A stretch of 32,805 nucleotides of DNA, from positions 1-32,805 of the forward strand of contig JAIDRT010000003.1 of assembly GCA_029061605.1 (NCBI GenBank). The letters are read 5' to 3'. Positions 7,495-15,490 of the stretch are shown one piece after another. The notes under the pieces were generated by a model that worked only from the letters and a program-made list of their open reading frames with translations, did no database searches and was not told where the DNA came from. Source of the DNA: Clostridia bacterium. Its GTDB lineage: Bacteria; Bacillota; Clostridia; Christensenellales; UBA3700. How positions within the stretch are numbered: the stretch's first letter is position 1; each line of letters begins with the position of its first letter. The translations under genes were made by a program, and so were the position numbers.

Positions 7495-8901
7495 TTATCC
7501 AAGTATGTTCTTATCGTCTTTTTCGCAAGGTACTTTGCAAGGATATTTGCCTGTAAAGCAGCCTTTGCAGAAAGTTACTTTTGAGTCGGGGGCAATCTTG
7601 TCGACGGTCTTTACGTCAAGGAACGCAAGGGAATCTGCACCGATTTTTTGTCTCAACTCTTCCATAGTGTAGTTGTTGCAAGCAAGATCTTTTCTGGACG
7701 GAATATCCGTGCCAAAGAAGCAGGGGTATATAAACGGAGGAGAAGAAATTCTTACGTGCACTTCTTTAGCACCTGATCTCTTGAGAAGTTTGATAATATT
7801 TGCAAGAGTGGTGCCTCTGACGATAGAGTCGTCGACCATAACCAGTCTTTTGCCTTCAACGTTGCTCTTCAAAGTATTGAGTTTGAGCGCAACGCTGCGT
7901 TCTCTCATTGCTTGCGTAGGCTGAATAAACGTTCTGCCTATATATCTATTTTTGATAAGCCCCACGCCGTAGGGAATACCGCTTGCGTGCGAATATCCTA
8001 TTGCGGCGGGAAGCCCGCTGTCAGGCACGCCTATTACGAGATCTGCGTCAGCAGGAGCGATTTTTGCAAGCATTTTGCCTGCGTTCATTCTTGCTTCGTT
8101 TACGCCTTGACCGTCAATCACGCTGTCAGGTCTTGCGGTGTATATGTGTTCAAATATGCACAAGCCGCCGCTGTGGCCGCAATACTTCTCGTTGGATTCG
8201 ATACCGTCTTCAGTGACGATTACGATTTCGCCGGGACGGACGTCTCTTTCAAAGGTGGCGCCTATTGTCTCAAATGCGCAACTTTCGCTTGCGAATATCA
8301 CGTTGTCTTGCAATTTACCCATACAAAGGGGACGTATACCGTATTTGTCTCTTACTGCAATGAGTTTTCTTGGGCTCATTATGAGAAGAGAGAATGCGCC
8401 TTGCAACATAGGAAAGACTTTTTCCACAGCCTCTTCAATACTCTTTGATTTGAGTCTTTGAATAGCAATCAAATACGAAATGACCTCGCTGTCGCTCGTC
8501 GTGTGGAAGATCGCGCCTTTAGCCTCGAGTTTGTCTCTCAATTCTTTTGCGTTGGTTATATTTCCGTTATGCGAAACGGTAAGGTTGCCTTTTGCATATT
8601 TTACGCTTATAGGCTGAGCATTTTCAGGAGTGTTATTGCCTGTGGTGGAATATCTCACGTGTCCTATAGCGATTTCGCCATTCAATTTTGCAAGAATAGA
8701 ATCGTTGAAGACTTCGCTTACAAGCCCCATATTTTTGACAAGAGTAATTTCTCTGTCGTTATTTACGGCAATACCTGCCGCCTCTTGACCTCTGTGTTGG
8801 AGCGCGAACAGTCCAAAGTAGACTTGTTGCGCAATGTTGCCAAGACGAGATTTATCGTATATACCGAATACGCCGCACTCATCTTTGATATTTTCTGACA
8901 T
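7495..8901 (-). CDS. purF: Amidophosphoribosyltransferase
   Basis: This enzyme converts PRPP and glutamine to phosphoribosylamine, the first step of purine synthesis. An N-terminal class II glutaminase domain begins at Cys9 (DECGVFGIY) after a short propeptide. A phosphoribosyltransferase domain carries the PRPP motif LVMVDDSIVRGTT. Four cysteines in GGLCIFEHIY, YPCFFG and FCKGCF match the positions that bind a [4Fe-4S] cluster in the Bacillus-type enzyme, so the mature protein should be oxygen-sensitive and propeptide-processed. At 468 aa it is of normal length. An AGGTAGG site precedes ATG 8901. It is transcribed alone, between its own promoter and terminator, and not in a pur operon here. 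Confidence 0.97.
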   Translation of the reverse strand: MSENIKDECGVFGIYDKSRLGNIAQQVYFGLFALQHRGQEAAGIAVNNDREITLVKNMGLVSEVFNDSILAKLNGEIAIGHVRYSTTGNNTPENAQPISVKYAKGNLTVSHNGNITNAKELRDKLEAKGAIFHTTSDSEVISYLIAIQRLKSKSIEEAVEKVFPMLQGAFSLLIMSPRKLIAVRDKYGIRPLCMGKLQDNVIFASESCAFETIGATFERDVRPGEIVIVTEDGIESNEKYCGHSGGLCIFEHIYTARPDSVIDGQGVNEARMNAGKMLAKIAPADADLVIGVPDSGLPAAIGYSHASGIPYGVGLIKNRYIGRTFIQPTQAMRERSVALKLNTLKSNVEGKRLVMVDDSIVRGTTLANIIKLLKRSGAKEVHVRISSPPFIYPCFFGTDIPSRKDLACNNYTMEELRQKIGADSLAFLDVKTVDKIAPDSKVTFCKGCFTGKYPCKVPCEKDDKNILG

Positions 8902-8942
8902 ATTGTACCTACCTTTTTTGATTTAATTTCAAAATCAATTTT

Positions 8943-8981
8943 ATTATATCAAATTTCGATTGTATAATCAAATACTTGATA
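8943..8981 (-). promoter_or_regulatory. purF promoter with overlapping inverted repeat
   Basis: On the minus strand TTGATT (8966-8971) and TATAAT (8943-8948) are spaced by 17 bp. A perfect inverted repeat ATCAA-4-TTGAT (8968-8981) overlaps the -35 region and could be an operator; no known consensus is matched. Confidence 0.55.
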
Positions 8982-9069
8982 TAAAAAATTCTTGATTTTT
9001 TCAACAAATTTTGGGAATTTTCTCACGCGCGTAAATATATAAATTAATTTATCAATATTGTATTTGATA

Positions 9070-9083
9070 TTGATTGCAATCAA
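9070..9083. promoter_or_regulatory. 14-bp perfect palindrome TTGATTGCAATCAA
   Basis: A perfect dyad lies between the glnN terminator and the purF promoter, about 100 bp upstream of that promoter. It shares the TTGAT/ATCAA half-sites with the inverted repeat over the purF -35. It is a possible regulator site in an AT-rich setting where such words are not rare. Confidence 0.3.
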
Positions 9084-9099
9084 ATAGACTTTTAGCGAG

Positions 9100-9133
9100 A
9101 CAGGGACGAAGCCTTGCGGTCATTCGTCCCTGT
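9100..9133 (-). terminator. Hairpin downstream of glnN
   Basis: A perfect 11-bp stem ACAGGGACGAA/TTCGTCCCTGT (9100-9110 with 9123-9133) has a 12-nt loop and begins about 30 nt past the glnN stop. The U run is poor on the minus strand, so it may be a weak terminator or an mRNA-stabilising hairpin. Confidence 0.55.
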
Positions 9134-9163
9134 TCTAATGTACAAACCTTTATATCTAATTTA

Positions 9164-11248
9164 TCAGTCCTTGACTGAGAAGAGTATTGCTCCGTAAGTT
9201 GGGAATGGCCAATACTTGTCGGCGGTATTGACTTCCATTTCGTCTGCCGCGGCGCGCAATTTGTCCATTGCGGTAATTACGTCAGTGCGGTAGAACATTG
9301 CTTTTTTCTCAATATCTGCGATTGTTTCGGCTTTGTGTACTTTTGTAGAAAGTTCTTCAAGAGACTTGGCTGCGTCTTGGCAGAGTTTTGTCAACTTCTT
9401 TGCGATTGCCGTCTGCGCCGTCGCTTCAAATCCCAATTCTTTCGTTGCGAGAGCAGTTTTTGCAAGTTCTTTGATATAAGTAGTCACGGCTGGCAATATC
9501 TGCTTGTTTGCCATATCTATCATTGTCAAAGCCTCAATATTGACGACTTTTGCATAGTTCTCAAGCAAAATTTCCGTTCTTGATTCAACTTCCAAGGCGG
9601 AGAAGATGCCGTGTTTCTCAAAGAGGGCTATATTCTTTGCGCTCTTGAAGTAAGGTATCGCTTCAGGCGTGGACTGCAAGTTGAGAAGACCTCTTTTCTT
9701 TGCTTCTTTTACCCATTCGTCAGAATAGCCGTTGCCATTGAAGATGATTTTCTTGTGAGCAATGAAAGTCTTCTTGACAAGCGCTTTGACTGCCGCCATA
9801 AAATCGCTTGCTCCTTCAAGTTCGTCGGCAAACTGGTCGAGAGACTCTGCGACTATAGTGTTGAGTATAATATTTGGACCGGCAATTGAGAACGTTGAGC
9901 CCAACATTCTGAATTCAAATTTGTTGCCTGTGAATGCAAATGGGGAAGTGCGGTTTCTGTCCGTGGTGTCTTTTGTGAATTTGGGCAGAGAACTTACGCC
10001 GATTTCATATTCGCACTTTGCTCTTTTGCTGTACGTTCTGTCTTCGGCAATTGCCGTGAGTATACCGTCGAGTTCTTCGCCGAGGAACATTGACACGATT
10101 GCCGGAGGCGCTTCGTTGGCTCCAAGTCTGTGATCGTTGCCTGCGCTTGCTACGCTTACTCTTAAGAGGTCTTGATAGTCGTCTACCGCTTTGATTACAG
10201 CAGCCAAGAAGAGTAAGAATTGAGCGTTGTCTTCCGGAGTGTCTCCCGGCTCAAGCAAGTTTTCGCCTTTGTCTGTGGACATAGACCAGTTGTTGTGCTT
10301 ACCGCTTCCGTTGACGCCCTCAAACGGCTTTTCGTGGAGAAGGCATACCATACCGTGACGGCTTGCTATTTTCTTCATCATCTCCATTGTCAACTGGTTT
10401 GCATCAGACGACACGTTGGATTGAGAGAAGATGGGCGCAAGTTCGTGCTGAGCGGGCGCAACTTCGTTGTGCTTTGTTTTGGCGAGTACGCCGAGTTTCC
10501 AAAGTTCGGTGTCAAGGTCAGCCATATACTTGACGACTCTTTGTTTGATAGTGCCAAAGTAGTGGTCCTCAAGTTCCTGTCCCTTTGGAGCGGGAGCGCC
10601 GTAAAGCGTACGGCCAGTGTATATCAAGTCCTTTCTCTTTTCGTATACGCTCTTGTCAATGAGGAAGTATTCTTGTTCAGGACCTACCGTCGTGGTCACG
10701 TTGCTTACGTCTTTGCCAAAAAGTTTGAGTATTCTGCAAGCAGTCTTGCTGAGCGCCTTCATTGACTTGAGAAGAGGAGTCTTTTTGTCAAGAACTTCTC
10801 CGGTATAAGATACGAATGCAGTGGGTATGCAAAGCGTACCGTCTTTGATAAATGCGTACGAAGTCGGATCCCACGCCGTATAGCCTCTTGCTTCAAAGGT
10901 GGCTCTGATACCGCCGTTGGGGAAAGAAGATGCGTCCGGCTCGCCTTTGATAAGTTCTTTTCCGCTGAATTCCATTATTACTTTGCCGTCTGCGGTGGGT
11001 TGAATAAAAGCGTCGTGCTTTTCTGCCGTGATACCCGTCATTGGCTGGAACCAGTGGGTATAGTGTGTGCAACCTTTTTCTATTGCCCAATCTTTCATTG
11101 CGTTGGCGATAACGGTCGCGCAAGTCAAAGAAATTGGAGTATCGTTTGCGATACAGGACTTGAGTTCCTTGTAGGTGTACTTGGGAAGTCTTTCTTGCAT
11201 TACCGTATCGTTGAATACTAGACTGCCGAAGAGGTCTGACATTACCAT
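9164..11248 (-). CDS. glnN: Glutamine synthetase, type III
   Basis: This enzyme makes glutamine from glutamate, ammonium and ATP. At 694 aa with the GSIII arrangement it belongs to the large dodecameric class common in Bacteroidota and Clostridia. Motifs seen are GPEQEYF (189-195), NEVAPAQHE (261-269), [10 protein letters not shown] (313-322), [13 protein letters not shown] (370-382) and [16 protein letters not shown] (432-447). All look intact, in contrast to the glnA-like gene at 18557. The first ATG is chosen, with AAGGAG 12 nt upstream; a second ATG two codons later is possible. Expression starts at a near-consensus promoter, and the mRNA must read through a terminator-like hairpin before the gene. 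It is divergent from the glutamate synthase genes. Confidence 0.96.
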   Translation of the reverse strand: MVMSDLFGSLVFNDTVMQERLPKYTYKELKSCIANDTPISLTCATVIANAMKDWAIEKGCTHYTHWFQPMTGITAEKHDAFIQPTADGKVIMEFSGKELIKGEPDASSFPNGGIRATFEARGYTAWDPTSYAFIKDGTLCIPTAFVSYTGEVLDKKTPLLKSMKALSKTACRILKLFGKDVSNVTTTVGPEQEYFLIDKSVYEKRKDLIYTGRTLYGAPAPKGQELEDHYFGTIKQRVVKYMADLDTELWKLGVLAKTKHNEVAPAQHELAPIFSQSNVSSDANQLTMEMMKKIASRHGMVCLLHEKPFEGVNGSGKHNNWSMSTDKGENLLEPGDTPEDNAQFLLFLAAVIKAVDDYQDLLRVSVASAGNDHRLGANEAPPAIVSMFLGEELDGILTAIAEDRTYSKRAKCEYEIGVSSLPKFTKDTTDRNRTSPFAFTGNKFEFRMLGSTFSIAGPNIILNTIVAESLDQFADELEGASDFMAAVKALVKKTFIAHKKIIFNGNGYSDEWVKEAKKRGLLNLQSTPEAIPYFKSAKNIALFEKHGIFSALEVESRTEILLENYAKVVNIEALTMIDMANKQILPAVTTYIKELAKTALATKELGFEATAQTAIAKKLTKLCQDAAKSLEELSTKVHKAETIADIEKKAMFYRTDVITAMDKLRAAADEMEVNTADKYWPFPTYGAILFSVKD

Positions 11249-11282
11249 AATTTGTTATATCTCCTTAAAATTTGTTTCTGTC

Positions 11283-11328
11283 GTAAAAGAAAAAGGCGCC
11301 AAACAGGGTATTCCTGATTAGCGCCTTT
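11283..11328 (-). terminator. Leader terminator/attenuator of glnN
   Basis: On the minus strand AAAGGCGC and GCGCCTTT form an outer stem (11321-11328 with 11292-11299), with an inner CAGG/CCTG stem, followed by TTTTTCTTTT. It lies inside the glnN 5' leader, beginning about 5 nt after the predicted start and ending about 35 nt before the coding sequence. No competing antiterminator hairpin is evident. Confidence 0.7.
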
Positions 11329-11339
11329 GCTACAATGAC

Positions 11340-11368
11340 AGTATATCTTTTTCAAAAAAAGTTGTCAA
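11340..11368 (-). promoter_or_regulatory. glnN promoter
   Basis: On the minus strand TTGACA (11363-11368), a 17-bp spacer and TATACT (11340-11345) place the start near 11333. Confidence 0.8.
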
Positions 11369-11419
11369 ACGATTTTGCTAATAAATTTTTGATTTTTCAA
11401 ATTTTTTGTCGAAAGGCTT

Positions 11420-11517
11420 GAAACCTCTCCGCTACGGTTGAGGTGACGTAAAAAGTTGAGGGGTGATATAAAAAATGTTGAGGAGACATAATAAAAGTCG
11501 AGGTGGCGTAATAAAAT
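11420..11517. repeat. Interspersed repeat followed by degenerate ~20-bp tandem repeats
   Basis: A copy of the interspersed repeat in inverted orientation (11420-11449) runs into four degenerate units starting GTTGAGG or GTCGAGG and ending in A-rich tracts, at about 11437-11454, 11455-11476, 11477-11496 and 11497-11517. The units look like serial duplications of the repeat's own end. Confidence 0.55.
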
Positions 11518-11752
11518 CTAAATTATTATTTTTTATGCGTCTATACGCGCAGAGTATTATAAATATTTATATGGACAATATAGGGAAATATTGCAATCGG
11601 GGAGTATTTTATTTCAACTGCAAAAATATTATGATAATTGTCATATAATGGATATCTGTCAATTAATTGCGTTATTTTGAGTATTTAATATTCTTAAATC
11701 TTCTTAAAATCAAAAAATTATTGAGAAAATCAAAAATATTTTTTCAATTTAT

Positions 11753-11781
11753 TGACAAGGACAATTTGGGAGTATTATAAT
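11753..11781 (+). promoter_or_regulatory. Promoter of the split glutamate synthase genes
   Basis: TTGACA (about 11752-11757) and TATAAT (11776-11781) are spaced by 18 bp, with the predicted start near 11788. Confidence 0.7.
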
Positions 11782-11787
11782 TGCACC

Positions 11788-11826
11788 AAAGGAATGGACG
11801 AGAGACTTTTTCGTCCTTTAAAAGGT
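11788..11826 (+). promoter_or_regulatory. Leader hairpin of the glutamate synthase mRNA
   Basis: GGACGA (about 11796-11801) pairs with TCGTCC, extendable to 8 bp through GA/TT pairs around a GACTT loop. It begins within a few nt of the predicted start, and its 3' side abuts the AAAAGG ribosome site at 11820-11825. It is followed by only UUUAAAA, so it is a poor terminator; an effect on translation is possible but unproven. Confidence 0.35.
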
Positions 11827-11833
11827 GTACGTT

Positions 11834-12928
11834 ATGTTGAAAGAAGGCGAGGTGAGAATACCTTCGGGTTGCGCAATTTCCGGCATATTTTCCAGGAGCG
11901 GAAGACTCACCAACGGAGAGAAGATTATTACGTCGATAGCCACTATGCACGACAGATCCAACGGATTGGGCGGCGGTTTTGCAGGATACGGAATTTATCC
12001 GCAATACGCAGATTTTTATGCATTTCACATTTTCTACGACGACAATGAGATAAGAAAAGAGGCGGAGAATTTTCTCTACCAGAACTTTTTTATAGTCAAT
12101 ATGTCTATGATACCCATACGCAAGACCAAGAAGATATCCGACGAGCCGCTTATATTGCGATACTTCGTCAAGCCTCTTGACGCAAGGCTGCACGAGACAA
12201 ATCTCGACGTAAAAGAATTTGTCGCAAGAATGGTGATCAAGGTAAATACCACTATCAAGGGCGCGTATATCTTTTCCAGCGGAAAGAATATGGGAATATT
12301 CAAGGCGGTGGGCTATCCTGAGGACGTAGGCGAGTATTACAGACTTGAAGAATACGACGCGTACTGTTGGACGGCGCACGGCAGATATCCTACGAATACG
12401 CCCGGTTGGTGGGGCGGAGCGCACCCATTCGGTATGCTGGATTATTCCGTCGTTCACAACGGCGAGATATCCTCGTACGACGCAAACAGACGATATATTG
12501 AGATGTTTGGATACAAGTGCACTCTTATGACTGATACTGAAGTCATTGCTTACGTAGTGGACTTTTTGTGCCGTCGTCAAGGCTTGAGTATGCAAGAGAT
12601 GGCGGGAGTTATAGCCGCGCCATTCTGGACTACGATAGAGAAAAAGTCTCCTGAGGAGAGAGCGCTTGCAGAGTACTTGCGCAATACTTTTTCCAGTCTG
12701 CTTATCACAGGTCCTTTCAGCATAATGGTAGGGTTTGAAAACGGACTAATGGCGCTCAACGACAGACTTAAATTGCGTAGTATGGTCGTAGGCGAAAAGG
12801 ACGATATGACGTATATCGCAAGCGAAGAATGCGCGATTAGAGTTATTGAGCCAAACCTTGACAAAATATGGTCGCCGAGAGGCGGAGAGCCGGTAATAGT
12901 CACTCTTGACAAAAAGGAGGAAAAGTAA
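11834..12928 (+). CDS. Glutamate synthase, amidotransferase domain protein
   Basis: This is a stand-alone class II glutamine amidotransferase, equal to the N-terminal domain of GltB. It hydrolyses glutamine and hands ammonia to the synthase domain encoded next. The likely nucleophile is Cys13 (PSGCAISGIFSRSG), which is not next to the initiator Met and so implies processing of a 12-residue leader. Other family features are HGRYPTNTPGWWGGAHPF, VVHNGEISS and LMTDTEV. ATG 11834 is preferred because AAAAGG lies 8 nt upstream; an upstream in-frame GTG at 11825 overlaps that site. The 364-aa length suits the split archaeal-type form. Its end contains the AAGGAGG of the next gene, with 1 nt between stop and start. 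Confidence 0.9.
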   Translation: MLKEGEVRIPSGCAISGIFSRSGRLTNGEKIITSIATMHDRSNGLGGGFAGYGIYPQYADFYAFHIFYDDNEIRKEAENFLYQNFFIVNMSMIPIRKTKKISDEPLILRYFVKPLDARLHETNLDVKEFVARMVIKVNTTIKGAYIFSSGKNMGIFKAVGYPEDVGEYYRLEEYDAYCWTAHGRYPTNTPGWWGGAHPFGMLDYSVVHNGEISSYDANRRYIEMFGYKCTLMTDTEVIAYVVDFLCRRQGLSMQEMAGVIAAPFWTTIEKKSPEERALAEYLRNTFSSLLITGPFSIMVGFENGLMALNDRLKLRSMVVGEKDDMTYIASEECAIRVIEPNLDKIWSPRGGEPVIVTLDKKEEK

Positions 12929-12929
12929 T

Positions 12930-14435
12930 ATGTCAATCAATTATATATATCCTCCGTACGAGGTCGTAAGAGATTTTAATAAGTGTATAAATTGCAAGAT
13001 ATGCGTCAAGCAGTGCGCAAATGAAGTACATACTTTTGACGAAAAGAAGGGAATTATGCTTGCCGACGACACAAAGTGCGTCAACTGTCACAGGTGCGTT
13101 GCAACTTGCCCTACGAGAGCGCTCAAGATAGTCAAATCGGACAATACGTATAAAGAAAACGCCAACTGGTCGGCGGAGTCTATGAAAGAGATCTACCGTC
13201 AGGCGGAGAGCGGCGGAGTATTGCTGTCGTCTATGGGCAATCCCCAGCCGTTGCCGGTATATTGGGATAAGATACTTATCAATGCGTCTCAGGTAACAAA
13301 TCCGTCGATAGACCCATTGAGAGAGCCTATGGAAACGACGGTATTTTTGGGTAGTAAGCCTGATAAAATCGTCAGAGACGAGAATGGCAAAATCGTTGAC
13401 AATCTTTTGCCTCAACTCAAATTGAGCACGCCTATTATGTTTTCGGCAATGAGTTACGGCTCGATCAGTTACAACGCTCACGCGGCGCTTGCAAAAGCGG
13501 CTGAGAAGTTGGGCATATTCTACAATACCGGCGAGGGCGGACTTCACGAGGACTTTTATCAGTACGGCAAGAATACTATCGTGCAAGTTGCCTCAGGCAG
13601 ATTTGGCGTATACAAAGATTACCTTGAGGCAGGAGAGTGTATAGAAATCAAGATAGGTCAAGGCGCAAAACCCGGTATAGGCGGACACTTGCCTGGCGCA
13701 AAGATCGTGGGTGACATCTCAAAGACGAGAATGATACCGGTTGGCAGCGACGCCATATCTCCCGCGCCTCATCACGATATCTATTCTATTGAGGATCTGC
13801 GACAACTCGTCTATTCGCTCAAAGAAGCGACCGGCTATAAGAAGCCTGTTGCAGTTAAGGTCGCGGCAGTGCACAACGTAGCCGCCGTCGCAAGCGGAAT
13901 CGCGCGAAGCGGAGCGGATATTATAGTAATCGACGGCTTTAGAGGCGGTACCGGCGCGGCGCCAACTAGAATAAGAGACAACGTGGGCATACCTATTGAA
14001 CTTGCTCTTGCGAGCGTAGACAAGAGACTTCGCGACGAGGGGATCAGAGGCAACGTGTCTTTGGTAGTCGGAGGCTCAATTCGCAACAGCGCGGACGTCG
14101 TCAAAGCAATTGCGCTTGGCGCAGACGCTTGTTATATTGCCACAGCGGCGCTTATGGCAATGGGCTGCCATCTCTGTAGGTCTTGCCACTTAGGTAAATG
14201 CAATTGGGGTATCGCAACTCAAGTGCCTGAACTCGTCAAGAGACTTGATCCAGAGATAGGTTGCAATAGACTTGTCAATCTCGTCACCGCTTGGACGCAC
14301 GAAATTAAAGAGATGATGGGCGGTATGGGTATCAACTCTATAGAGGCGCTCAAAGGCAATAGACTTATGCTTAGGGGCGTGGGACTTAATTCTAAAGAAC
14401 TTGATATTCTCGGCATCAAACACGCAGGTGAATAA
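12930..14435 (+). CDS. Glutamate synthase, ferredoxin + FMN synthase domain protein
   Basis: This is the catalytic synthase domain that reduces 2-iminoglutarate to glutamate on FMN. Residues ~1-70 form a 2[4Fe-4S] ferredoxin domain (CINCKICVKQC and CVNCHRCVATCP). The rest is the TIM-barrel FMN domain with GEGGLHEDF, KIGQGAKPGIGGHLPG and DGFRGGTGAAPTRIRD, and a three-cysteine motif for a [3Fe-4S] cluster in CHLCRSCHLGKCNWG. The start ATG 12930 follows AAGGAGG; an upstream in-frame ATG at 12906 would lie before that site. At 501 aa it matches the archaeal-type split enzyme. No NADPH-binding GltD gene is in the window, so electrons may come from ferredoxin. Confidence 0.93.
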   Translation: MSINYIYPPYEVVRDFNKCINCKICVKQCANEVHTFDEKKGIMLADDTKCVNCHRCVATCPTRALKIVKSDNTYKENANWSAESMKEIYRQAESGGVLLSSMGNPQPLPVYWDKILINASQVTNPSIDPLREPMETTVFLGSKPDKIVRDENGKIVDNLLPQLKLSTPIMFSAMSYGSISYNAHAALAKAAEKLGIFYNTGEGGLHEDFYQYGKNTIVQVASGRFGVYKDYLEAGECIEIKIGQGAKPGIGGHLPGAKIVGDISKTRMIPVGSDAISPAPHHDIYSIEDLRQLVYSLKEATGYKKPVAVKVAAVHNVAAVASGIARSGADIIVIDGFRGGTGAAPTRIRDNVGIPIELALASVDKRLRDEGIRGNVSLVVGGSIRNSADVVKAIALGADACYIATAALMAMGCHLCRSCHLGKCNWGIATQVPELVKRLDPEIGCNRLVNLVTAWTHEIKEMMGGMGINSIEALKGNRLMLRGVGLNSKELDILGIKHAGE

Positions 14436-14655
14436 GCGAGCGCGTATAGCGCCGCTCTTTTTGCCCTGACGTCGGGACTCAAGAAGTCGACGTGTACGGC
14501 AAGTACACTTGACGACTTCATCTCGCCCTAGCACGGACAAAAATAACAGCACTCTCCGCGCTCGCAAGTTACATTGAGAAAATATTATATGTCATTTCGA
14601 CCAAAGCGTAGCGAAGTGGAGAAATCTCAACAGATTAAAGGAGAAACAACAAACA
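14436..14655 (+). other. Gap within the glutamate synthase genes
   Basis: This 220-bp spacer breaks an otherwise tight gene set. Just after the stop codon is a small GAGCG...CGCTCTTTTT hairpin with a U run (14439-14463), a possible weak terminator. It is followed by a second dyad around GTGTAC/GTACAC (about 14492-14510) and a repeat copy at 14591-14633. No promoter of good quality was found for the third gene. Confidence 0.5.
14591..14633 (+). repeat. Interspersed repeat copy
   Basis: This is a near-complete forward copy (GTCATTTCGACC...GTGGAGAAATCTCAACAG) of the element found at 7173-7215. It ends about 8 bp before the AAAGGAG ribosome site of the next gene. Confidence 0.75.
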
Positions 14656-15378
14656 ATGTTAAGGATAGATTGTACGGATAAGCACTTTTCCGAGATAGGG
14701 AAGTTGGTACGAGAGACTAATGAAAAGCATATAATAATTGACAATGCGCAGGGACACAGATACATTGCGTCGGGCGTAGGCGGAAAGGAGATAACTATCA
14801 ACGGCACTCCCGGCAACGCTATGGGCGCATATCTTGACGGTTGCAAAATCGTAGTCAACGGCAGCGCACAAGACGCTATTGGCGACACTATGAACGACGG
14901 ACTTATAGTCATTCACGGCAACAGCGGAGACGCCACAGGATATTCTATGCGCGGAGGCAAGATTTTTATCAAAGGCGACGCAGGCTATCGTGCCGGCATA
15001 CATATGAAGGCTTACAAGGATAAATTCCCAGTGCTTGTCATTGGCGGAAAGGCAGGTAGTTTTCTAGGAGAGTACCAAGCAGGCGGAATTATACTCGTGC
15101 TTGGCATAGATACCGACAGCAAGACCAATGTGGGATTTTTTACAGGCAACGGTATGCACGGCGGTAAGATAATCTTGCGCAGCCAGCAGTTGCCCGACCT
15201 GCCTGAGCAAATCGTCGCAAGAAAGGCAAATGCCCAAGACCTCAAAGAGATAGAGCAGTACGTCAATGAGTATTGCGGATATTTTGGCAACGACCCAAAG
15301 GAGATAATGAGCAAGGACTTCTTCGTGTTGACGGCGAATAGCGCTAATCCGTATAAACAACTTTACACGTCAGTGTAG
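14656..15378 (+). CDS. Glutamate synthase, GXGXG (alpha) domain protein
   Basis: This corresponds to the C-terminal beta-helix domain of GltB, a structural part of the synthase. Residues ~40-180 consist of repeating G-x-G strands (SGVGGKEITINGTPGNAMG, DGCKIVVNGSAQDAIG, MRGGKIFIKGDAGYRAG, MHGGKIIL). The C-terminal ~60 residues form an acidic helical tail seen in stand-alone versions. It is 240 aa, with AAAGGAG 12 nt before ATG 14656. It should work with the two upstream gene products to make a complete three-subunit enzyme; the 220-bp spacer may lower its expression relative to them. Confidence 0.9.
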   Translation: MLRIDCTDKHFSEIGKLVRETNEKHIIIDNAQGHRYIASGVGGKEITINGTPGNAMGAYLDGCKIVVNGSAQDAIGDTMNDGLIVIHGNSGDATGYSMRGGKIFIKGDAGYRAGIHMKAYKDKFPVLVIGGKAGSFLGEYQAGGIILVLGIDTDSKTNVGFFTGNGMHGGKIILRSQQLPDLPEQIVARKANAQDLKEIEQYVNEYCGYFGNDPKEIMSKDFFVLTANSANPYKQLYTSV

Positions 15379-15407
15379 CCATAAGAAAAATTTTCCAAGT
15401 CAAATAT

Positions 15408-15436
15408 TTGACACAACTTGTGAAAAGTGATAGTAT
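15408..15436 (+). promoter_or_regulatory. Promoter of the LRR lipoprotein gene
   Basis: TTGACA (15408-15413), a 17-bp spacer and TAGTAT (15431-15436) give a leader of about 48 nt. Confidence 0.65.
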
Positions 15437-15490
15437 ATGATAATAAATCTAAATAACAGATGCTTTTATTAATTCAAGTGAGGTTAAATT

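Larger units (their letters stand above)
11249..11833. other. Divergent intergenic region glnN / glutamate synthase
   Basis: This 585-bp AT-rich region contains, from left to right, the glnN leader with its terminator and promoter, a repeat copy grading into a degenerate tandem array (11420-11517), a near-palindrome ATGATAATTGTCAT (11631-11644), and the promoter and leader hairpin of the glutamate synthase genes. No credible gene lies in it. Confidence 0.7.

Noticed and set aside
11283..11368. A known glutamine or other riboswitch in the glnN leader
   Set aside because: Only about 5 nt lie between the predicted start and the terminator stem, too short for any known aptamer.
11744..12595. 283-codon minus-strand frame opposite the glutamate synthase amidotransferase gene
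   Set aside because: It is antisense to a recognised enzyme, shows no family motif and has no start signals.
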